This document shows, piece by piece, positions 58,175-64,000 of a stretch of DNA of 64,000 bases. The notes beneath the pieces are model-generated. The model was not told where the DNA came from. It searched no databases and saw only the letters and a program-made list of their open reading frames with translations. The stretch spans positions 158,881-222,880 of the forward strand of contig NZ_LHPI01000006.1 of NCBI RefSeq assembly GCF_001274785.1. The letters run 5' to 3'. Source of the DNA: Vibrio hepatarius (lineage in GTDB: Bacteria > Pseudomonadota > Gammaproteobacteria > Enterobacterales > Vibrionaceae). How positions within the stretch are numbered: position 1 is the stretch's first letter; each line of letters begins with the position of its first letter. A program made the position numbers and the translations under genes.

Positions 58175-61100
58175 TTAACCGTTAATGTTTGGCCCTAACC
58201 ATTTTTCGGCTTCAAGCATGTTCCAACCTTTACGCTCGGCGTAGCTCTCAACTTGATCGTGCTGGATCTGTGCGATCGCAAAGTAACGTGAATCAGGATG
58301 AGAGAAGTACCACCCCGAAACCGACGCGCCTGGAAACATTGCATAACTCGATGTTAAAGTCATACCAATGGTTTCTTCCACCTTCATCAGCTCCCATAGC
58401 GGGCCTTTTTCGGTATGTTCCGGACACGCAGGGTAGCCAGGTGCAGGACGGATACCTTGGTATTTCTCGCGAATCAGCTCTTCGTTTGACAGATTCTCAT
58501 CTGGCGCATAACCCCAAATGTCTTTACGTACACGTTCGTGTAGATATTCGGCAAATGCTTCAGCTAAGCGGTCAGCCACAGCTTGGATCATGATTGCGTT
58601 GTAATCGTCACCTTGCGCTTTGTACTCATCCGCCAACTCACGCTCGTTGATACCACCCGTTACGGCAAACGCACCGATCCAGTCTTTCTTACCCGAAGAT
58701 TTTGGCGCAATGTAATCTGACAGACAGTAGTTGAAACCTTTCGGTTTCTCCGTCTGCTGACGCAGGTTACACAACACTTTGGCTACTTCGGTGCGTGACT
58801 CGTCGGTGTACACTTCAATATCGTCACCCACGCTCGCCGCAGGGAACAACGCGCACATACCACGAGCTTGCATCAAACCTTCGCGCTCGACACGGTCAAG
58901 GAGCTCGTTTGCATCTTTAAACAAGCGTTGTGCTTCTTCACCAACCTCTTCGTGTTTAAAAATAGTTGGGTACTTACCGACTAGCGACCAAGTCATAAAG
59001 AATGGTGTCCAGTCGATGTACTTGCGCAAGGTAGCAATGTCGAAATCATCGAATACATGCACACCCGGTTTTGCCGGAACGGGTGGTGTGTAAGCGTCCC
59101 AATCAATCGCGACTTTATTGGCTCGCGCTTCTTCCAAAGTTACTGGCTTAGTACGCGGTTTCTTACGGTTATGTTGGTCACGAACACGCACATAGTCTTC
59201 GTTGAGTTTTTCTACGAATGCAGGGCGTAGTTCATCAGACAGTAGTGAAGTACACACCCCCACAGCGCGCGATGCGTTGTTTACATACACCACAGGATGT
59301 TTGTAATTCTGTTCGATCTTAACCGCGGTATGCGCTTTAGAGGTCGTCGCTCCACCGATCAAAAGCGGCAAATCGAAATCCAGACGCTCCATCTCTTTGG
59401 CAACGTGGACCATTTCATCCAACGAAGGAGTAATCAGGCCAGATAGACCGATAATATCAACGTTTTGTTCTTTCGCGACTTTAAGGATTTGCTCACACGG
59501 CACCATCACACCAAGGTCGATGATCTCGTAGTTGTTACACTGCAAAACCACGCCTACGATGTTCTTACCGATATCGTGAACGTCACCTTTCACCGTCGCA
59601 AGAAGGATTTTACCGTTGGTGCTACCCGCTTGTTTCTCAGCATTGATGTAAGGCTCCAAATGAGCAACGGCTTGTTTCATAACGCGGGCTGATTTCACCA
59701 CCTGCGGTAGGAACATCTTACCTTCACCAAACAAGTCACCCACCACGTTCATGCCGTCCATCAATGGACCTTCGATAACTTCAAGCGGCTTCGATGCATT
59801 GACTCGCGCCTCTTCCGTATCTGCAACGATGAACTCGGTAATACCTTTCACCAAAGCGTGTTCCAAACGCTTTTCTACTGGCCAAGTACGCCACTCCAAT
59901 GCAGAGGCATCTTCTTCCTTGCCAACACCTTTGCCAGCATACTCTGCCGCGATGTCCAATAGACGCTCTGTGCCATCATCACGACGGTTAAGCACGACAT
60001 CTTCTACCGCTTCACGTAGTTTCTCAGGCACGTTGTCGTAAATTTCTAGCTGACCCGCGTTAACGATGCCCATATCCATACCGTTTTTAAAGCAGTGATA
60101 AAGGAATACCGCGTGAATCGCTTCGCGCACATAGTTGTTGCCACGGAAAGAGAAAGAAACGTTAGAAACACCACCAGAAATCATCGCATGTGGCAGGTCT
60201 CGTTTGATATCCGCCACCGCTTCAATAAAGTCCACCGCGTAGTTGTTGTGTTCTTCGATACCGGTCGCAACAGCGAAGATGTTCGGGTCAAAAATAATGT
60301 CTTCTGGCGGAAAGCCCACTTCGTCAACAAGGATGCGATAAGCGTTGGTACAAATCTCTAACTTACGCGCACGGGTTTCTGCCTGACCGACTTCGTCAAA
60401 CGCCATCACGATCACGGCTGCACCGTAGCGACGGATCAACTTCGCCTGCTCAACAAACTTCTCTTTGCCTTCTTTCAGCGAAATCGAGTTAACGATGCCC
60501 TTACCTTGAATACACTTCAAGCCCGCTTCGATGACTTCCCACTTTGAAGAATCGACCATGATAGGCACACGAGAAATTTCTGGCTCAGACGCACACAGAT
60601 TTAGGAAGCGCACCATACACGCTTCTGCATCCAACATGCCTTCATCCATATTGATATCGATGATTTGAGCGCCGTTCTCCACTTGCTGACGAGCAACTTC
60701 TAGCGCTTCGTCATACTGCTCTTCCTTAATAAGACGTTTAAAACGCGCAGAACCAGTTACGTTAGTTCGCTCACCAACGTTAATAAACAGCGTTTCCTTT
60801 TCGATGGTCAGAGGTTCTAAACCGGATAAGCGACAAGCCACGTTGAGCTCTGGTAATTGACGAGGCTTCACCCCTTCAACCGCATTGGCCATGTGACGGA
60901 TGTGCTCTGGCGTCGTACCACAACAACCACCAATCAGGTTTAAGAAGCCACTCTCAGCCCACTCTTTGACATGCTCAGCCATGTCTTCCGGAGACAGGTC
61001 ATACTCACCAAATGCATTCGGTAAGCCTGCGTTTGGGTGGGTGGAAACAAAAGATTCAGAGATACGAGAGAGTTCTTCAACGTATGGACGCAGTTCATCT

Positions 61101-61855
61101 GGACCTAGCGCACAGTTCAAACCAAACGAAAGCGGTTGAACATGACGTAATGAGTTATAGAACGCTTCTGTCGTTTGACCAGATAGCGTACGACCCGACG
61201 CATCGGTGATAGTGCCCGAGATCATTACAGGAAGTTTGATACCGAGTTCTTCAAAGACAGTATCAACGGCAAACGCACACGCTTTTGCGTTCAAAGTATC
61301 GAAGATGGTTTCAATCAGGATCAGATCGGAGCCACCTTTGATCAGCGCACGAGTCGACTCAGAATACGCTTCGACGAGCTGGTCAAAGCTCACGTTTCGA
61401 TAACCAGGGTCATTAACGTCCGGTGAGATAGAACAGGTACGGTTGGTCGGGCCTAAAACACCTGCTACATAACGTGGCTTATCTGGCGTTTTTGCGGTCC
61501 ACTCATCAGCGACTTCACGCGCTAGCTTAGCCGCAGCAAAGTTGATTTCTTCGCTCAGGCTTTCCATATCGTAGTCAGCCATCGCGATAGTTGTCGCATT
61601 GAAGGTATTGGTTTCCAGAATATCAGCACCTGCTTCGAGATATTCTGAATGAATTTCTTTGATTAACTGAGGCTGACTCAGAACCAACAAGTCGTTATTA
61701 CCCTTTAGATCGCAATGCCAATCAGCAAAGCGCTCGCCTCGGTAATCTTGCTCTTCCAATTTGTATCCTTGGATCATGGTGCCCATACCACCATCAATCA
61801 ATAAGATACGTTGCTTTAATTGGGCTTCAATTTGTTGTCTCACATTACTTCCCAC
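58175..61855 (-). CDS. metH: cobalamin-dependent methionine synthase
   Basis: Transfers methyl from methyltetrahydrofolate to homocysteine via cobalamin. The 1226-residue protein (E. coli 1227) has four modules: homocysteine/zinc domain ([18 protein letters not shown] and GGCCGT Cys ligands near residue 310), pterin domain ([13 protein letters not shown] near 360), B12 domain ([15 protein letters not shown], with axial His near 760) and activation domain ([15 protein letters not shown] near 1140). A GTG start at 61855 follows GAGGCTGTACA and gives the E. coli-like N-terminus. MetJ-like boxes lie 50 bases upstream. Confidence 0.97.
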   Translation of the reverse strand: MGSNVRQQIEAQLKQRILLIDGGMGTMIQGYKLEEQDYRGERFADWHCDLKGNNDLLVLSQPQLIKEIHSEYLEAGADILETNTFNATTIAMADYDMESLSEEINFAAAKLAREVADEWTAKTPDKPRYVAGVLGPTNRTCSISPDVNDPGYRNVSFDQLVEAYSESTRALIKGGSDLILIETIFDTLNAKACAFAVDTVFEELGIKLPVMISGTITDASGRTLSGQTTEAFYNSLRHVQPLSFGLNCALGPDELRPYVEELSRISESFVSTHPNAGLPNAFGEYDLSPEDMAEHVKEWAESGFLNLIGGCCGTTPEHIRHMANAVEGVKPRQLPELNVACRLSGLEPLTIEKETLFINVGERTNVTGSARFKRLIKEEQYDEALEVARQQVENGAQIIDINMDEGMLDAEACMVRFLNLCASEPEISRVPIMVDSSKWEVIEAGLKCIQGKGIVNSISLKEGKEKFVEQAKLIRRYGAAVIVMAFDEVGQAETRARKLEICTNAYRILVDEVGFPPEDIIFDPNIFAVATGIEEHNNYAVDFIEAVADIKRDLPHAMISGGVSNVSFSFRGNNYVREAIHAVFLYHCFKNGMDMGIVNAGQLEIYDNVPEKLREAVEDVVLNRRDDGTERLLDIAAEYAGKGVGKEEDASALEWRTWPVEKRLEHALVKGITEFIVADTEEARVNASKPLEVIEGPLMDGMNVVGDLFGEGKMFLPQVVKSARVMKQAVAHLEPYINAEKQAGSTNGKILLATVKGDVHDIGKNIVGVVLQCNNYEIIDLGVMVPCEQILKVAKEQNVDIIGLSGLITPSLDEMVHVAKEMERLDFDLPLLIGGATTSKAHTAVKIEQNYKHPVVYVNNASRAVGVCTSLLSDELRPAFVEKLNEDYVRVRDQHNRKKPRTKPVTLEEARANKVAIDWDAYTPPVPAKPGVHVFDDFDIATLRKYIDWTPFFMTWSLVGKYPTIFKHEEVGEEAQRLFKDANELLDRVEREGLMQARGMCALFPAASVGDDIEVYTDESRTEVAKVLCNLRQQTEKPKGFNYCLSDYIAPKSSGKKDWIGAFAVTGGINERELADEYKAQGDDYNAIMIQAVADRLAEAFAEYLHERVRKDIWGYAPDENLSNEELIREKYQGIRPAPGYPACPEHTEKGPLWELMKVEETIGMTLTSSYAMFPGASVSGWYFSHPDSRYFAIAQIQHDQVESYAERKGWNMLEAEKWLGPNING

Positions 61856-61905
61856 TGTACAGCCTCATTCCTTTACTAATGGCTCCATCCTATCACAGAA
61901 CAAAA

Positions 61906-61921
61906 AGAAGTATAGACGTCT
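61906..61921. promoter_or_regulatory. met boxes upstream of metH
   Basis: AGAAGTAT (6/8) next to AGACGTCT (8/8, perfect MetJ box). They lie between metH and the divergent antiporter gene; repression of metH by MetJ is the likely role. Confidence 0.72.
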
Positions 61922-62025
61922 AAAACAACTTAATTTATCACTCACACAATACAAAAAAGTGTTTGCTATTTAAGCACGCTAGGACCAAAATCCTCATTCA
62001 CAATTTGTTACATACAGAGATATTT

Positions 62026-63348
62026 ATGTCGGTCTATTACACGCTCTGTTTTCTATCCGCTGCAGCAATGATTATTGCTTTTATAAATAGCAAGATAGGA
62101 AAAATGCAGACTACCATCGCCATTACCGCAGGCTCGATGGTGTTGTCGTTACTCATCCTTATTGCAGGCCAAAACGACTGGTTCCACCTTACAGAAATTG
62201 CTTCGAAGACAATGTCGAGCATTAACTTCGAAGATTTTTTGTTAAAAGGTATCTTAGGTTTCTTGTTGTTTGCCGGTGGTCTTGGAATTAAGTTGCCAAA
62301 CTTAAAAGATCAGAAATGGGAAATTACCGTGTTGGCATTAGGTGCGACCCTTTTCTCCACCTTCTTTATCGGTTTTGCTCTCTATGGTTTCTGTCAATTA
62401 CTCAACATCCCATTTAACCTCGTCTACTGCCTACTCTTCGGCGCTCTGATTTCACCAACCGACCCAATTGCGGTTCTCGCTATCGTCAAAAAACTAGATG
62501 CTCCTAAGCGTATCTCGACTCAGATTGAAGGTGAGTCGCTGTTCAACGACGGTTTCGGCTTGGTTATCTTTGTTACTCTATTTACCATTGCGTTTGGCAG
62601 TGAAGCTCCTACTGTTGGTAGTGTGACTCTGTTGTTCATCCAAGAAGCGATTGGCGGCATCGTCTACGGTTTTGCCTTAGGTCTGTTGTTCCACTATTTA
62701 ATCAGTGCTACCGACGACCACTCAATGGAATTATTGCTGACTATCGGGATACCAACCGCAGGTTATGCATTTGCAGAGGTGATCCACGTATCGGGTCCAT
62801 TAGCGATGGTAGTCTCGGGGATCATGATTGGTAACTGGACTCGCTTTATCGGCTTTTCAAAAGAGAGTGAAGACCACTTGGACCACTTCTGGGAGTTAGT
62901 GGATGAATTCCTTAACGGCGTGCTGTTCCTATTAATTGGTATGTCGATGCTACTATTCGAATTCCACCAAGAAGACTGGATCTTGATGGCTTTCGCTGTA
63001 CCGCTGGTATTAGCATCTCGTTACTTGAGTGTGTTCTTCTCTTACATCGGCTTTAAGCGTTACCGTCAGTACAACCCTTGGTCAGTTAGAATCCTAACTT
63101 GGGGCGGATTACGTGGTGGCCTCGCGTTAGCCATGGCGCTATCCATTCCGTCTGGTATTTGGGTGGTCCAAGATAAACTGATCGATGTAAAAGAGATCGT
63201 TCTAGTGATGACCTATGCGGTGGTGGTTTTCTCGATTCTTGTTCAAGGCTCAACGATCACGCCAATGATTGAAAAGGCGAAACAAGCCGAACGAGAAATG
63301 AACCGCGATACGAAAGAGAAAGAACAACTGCAAGAGCAGTCTAACTAA
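62026..63348 (+). CDS. CPA1-family cation/proton antiporter (NhaP-like)
   Basis: A 440-residue antiporter with about 11-13 helices, exchanging Na+, K+ or Li+ for protons. Family motifs are SPTDPIAVLAIVKKL (near 146-160), GESLFNDGFGLVIFVTL (near 170) and the C-terminal WGGLRGGLALAMALSIP (near 372). The start at 62026 follows AGAGATATTT and gives a normal N-terminal helix; the frame is open 21 codons further. Ion specificity cannot be read from sequence. Divergent from metH. Confidence 0.9.
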   Translation: MSVYYTLCFLSAAAMIIAFINSKIGKMQTTIAITAGSMVLSLLILIAGQNDWFHLTEIASKTMSSINFEDFLLKGILGFLLFAGGLGIKLPNLKDQKWEITVLALGATLFSTFFIGFALYGFCQLLNIPFNLVYCLLFGALISPTDPIAVLAIVKKLDAPKRISTQIEGESLFNDGFGLVIFVTLFTIAFGSEAPTVGSVTLLFIQEAIGGIVYGFALGLLFHYLISATDDHSMELLLTIGIPTAGYAFAEVIHVSGPLAMVVSGIMIGNWTRFIGFSKESEDHLDHFWELVDEFLNGVLFLLIGMSMLLFEFHQEDWILMAFAVPLVLASRYLSVFFSYIGFKRYRQYNPWSVRILTWGGLRGGLALAMALSIPSGIWVVQDKLIDVKEIVLVMTYAVVVFSILVQGSTITPMIEKAKQAEREMNRDTKEKEQLQEQSN

Positions 63349-63365
63349 CTTCTCAATAGTCTTTC

Positions 63366-63398
63366 AAAAAGCCCGGTAGATACTACCGGGCTTTTTTG
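63366..63398 (+). terminator. antiporter gene terminator
   Basis: AAAGCCCGGTA (63368-63378) pairs with TACCGGGCTTT (63384-63394), followed by TTTG. Confidence 0.95.
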
Positions 63399-63910
63399 TA
63401 TCTAGCTCCCGGCTAGCTTGTTCTATTTATAACAATTAGTAGAGTTAACAAAGGCTCACTTAAGAGCAAAAGGAATCCAGCATAAACTCAATACACTAGT
63501 AGAACATCGAGCTTCCTTATGTAGAGATCAGAAACAAGCATTCCTAGATATTGATTCCTCCAGAATTGCTAAGTAATACGAAAGACAGAGGATAGAATTT
63601 GTTTGTACACAGAGCCACCCTATGAGTAGAGGAAAAATAGTGAGGGTTTAGGATCTTTGAAAAAGGGCATGGGAAGATTATAACAAGACGATGACTAGTC
63701 ATTTGACTAAGCTTGCTAAGTCAGCATCGAGGCGGCGGTTTGTTTAAGATTAAATTGCTCCTCTGTGATAGGAAATAGAGTAAGTTCAGATCATTAACAA
63801 CAGAGAAATTCAGTCCTAAGGTTCGGTTTTGAATAAGTGATGAAATGGTCGGTCTTGCGCTCAATTGGCTTAGAACACAAGCGAGGCTCATTCGATTTCC
63901 TTTCCACATA
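63399..63910. other. gene-free region at the right end
   Basis: A 512-base stretch with no frame that looks coding on either strand. A 68-codon minus-strand frame (63721-63927) overlaps a hairpin at its start and shows no family I can name. Nothing else can be supported. Confidence 0.5.
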
Positions 63911-63912
63911 CG

Positions 63913-63957
63913 AAAAAGCCCTAGCATTTCTGCCGGGACGCGTAGTTTAGGGCTTTG
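63913..63957 (-). terminator. terminator-like hairpin for a minus-strand unit beyond the window
   Basis: AAAGCCCTA (63915-63923) pairs perfectly with TAGGGCTTT (63948-63956) around a 24-base GC-rich loop. On the minus strand it is followed by TTCGTATG. It would end transcription arriving from the right edge. Confidence 0.5.
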
Positions 63958-63967
63958 TCTGAATCAG

Positions 63968-63987
63968 TGGCGGACGGCGGGGACTCG
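63968..63987 (-). other. sequence resembling a tRNA 3' end
   Basis: Read on the minus strand, CGAGTCCCCGCCGTCCGCCA looks like a T-loop end, acceptor arm and CCA. It is one base short of a normal acceptor/T-stem spacing, and the expected T-stem partner (CGGGG) is absent in the remaining 13 bases, so it is not an intact tRNA. It may be a decayed tRNA (Asp or Ser type) or an att-site core. Confidence 0.3.
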
Positions 63988-64000
63988 TTGGTCGAAGACC

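Noticed and set aside
63721..63927. 68-codon minus-strand frame near the right edge
   Set aside because: Its start overlaps the terminator-like hairpin, composition is not protein-like and no domain is recognised; probably flanking sequence of a stable-RNA region.

Overview
The window is chromosomal DNA of a gammaproteobacterium, almost certainly a Vibrio or close Vibrionaceae relative. Three things support this. The gene order between 5.7 and 39.8 kb follows the Escherichia coli 'ygg' neighbourhood (yggE-argP-argO-mscS-fbaA-pgk-epd ... tkt ... metK-sprT-endA-rsmE-gshB-yqgE-ruvX-pilT-yggS-proC-yggT-yggU-rdgB-hemW ... trmB-mutY-yggX-mltC). There is an irgA/irgB pair of the Vibrio cholerae type (iron-regulated receptor plus divergent LysR regulator). 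There is also a secreted Vibrio-type endonuclease I, and tRNA arrays made of near-identical repeated units. Nearly every gene is an intact housekeeping gene. I see no insertion sequence, prophage, integron or CRISPR array.

Layout. 0-1.1 kb: the end of an RpiR-type regulator and two small DUF202 membrane proteins. 1.1-5.7 kb: glmS and a DeoR-family regulator (minus), divergent from pykF. 5.7-9.6 kb: SIMPL protein, argP/argO divergent pair, YbaK-like deacylase and mscS. 10-13.6 kb: the epd-pgk-fbaA glycolytic cluster (minus). 13.7-18.4 kb: irgA/irgB around a Fur-box-like site, then a phosphatase/lipid-kinase fusion. 18.5-22 kb: tkt and metK, divergent, with a MetJ-like operator. 22.3-27.3 kb: DUF2189, sprT, endA, rsmE, gshB, yqgE, ruvX. 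27.4-29.6 kb: pilT-pilU retraction ATPases (minus). 29.6-34.4 kb: yggS-proC-yggT-yggU-DUF4426-rdgB-hemW. 34.4-39.8 kb: AlkA-like glycosylase, glsB, trmB (minus), mutY-yggX and mltC (plus). 39.8-43.1 kb: two related tRNA arrays (Phe-Thr-Phe-Asn and Phe-Thr-Asn-Thr-Asn) on either side of a chemoreceptor gene. 43.2-48.7 kb: plsC, murA, ibaG and mlaBCDEF (minus). 48.9-56.7 kb: yrbG-kdsD-kdsC-lptC-lptA-lptB-rpoN-hpf-ptsN-rapZ-npr. 56.8-63.4 kb: mgtE, metH (minus) and a CPA1 cation/proton antiporter. The last 600 bases hold no gene; at the right edge there is a terminator-like hairpin beside a sequence resembling a tRNA 3' end on the minus strand.

Functional themes. Central carbon flow is covered by pykF, fbaA, pgk, epd and tkt. 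Envelope building is covered by glmS, murA, kdsD/kdsC, lptCAB, mlaBCDEF, mltC and plsC. Sulfur and one-carbon metabolism is covered by metK and metH, each with MetJ-like boxes. Nitrogen-PTS and sigma-54 functions are in the rpoN operon, whose rapZ product in E. coli controls glmS, also present here. The most interesting signals are RNA-level: a possible switch between two pairings in the metK leader, a perfect 13-bp hairpin inside the start of ptsN, and the duplication and decay history of the tRNA arrays.
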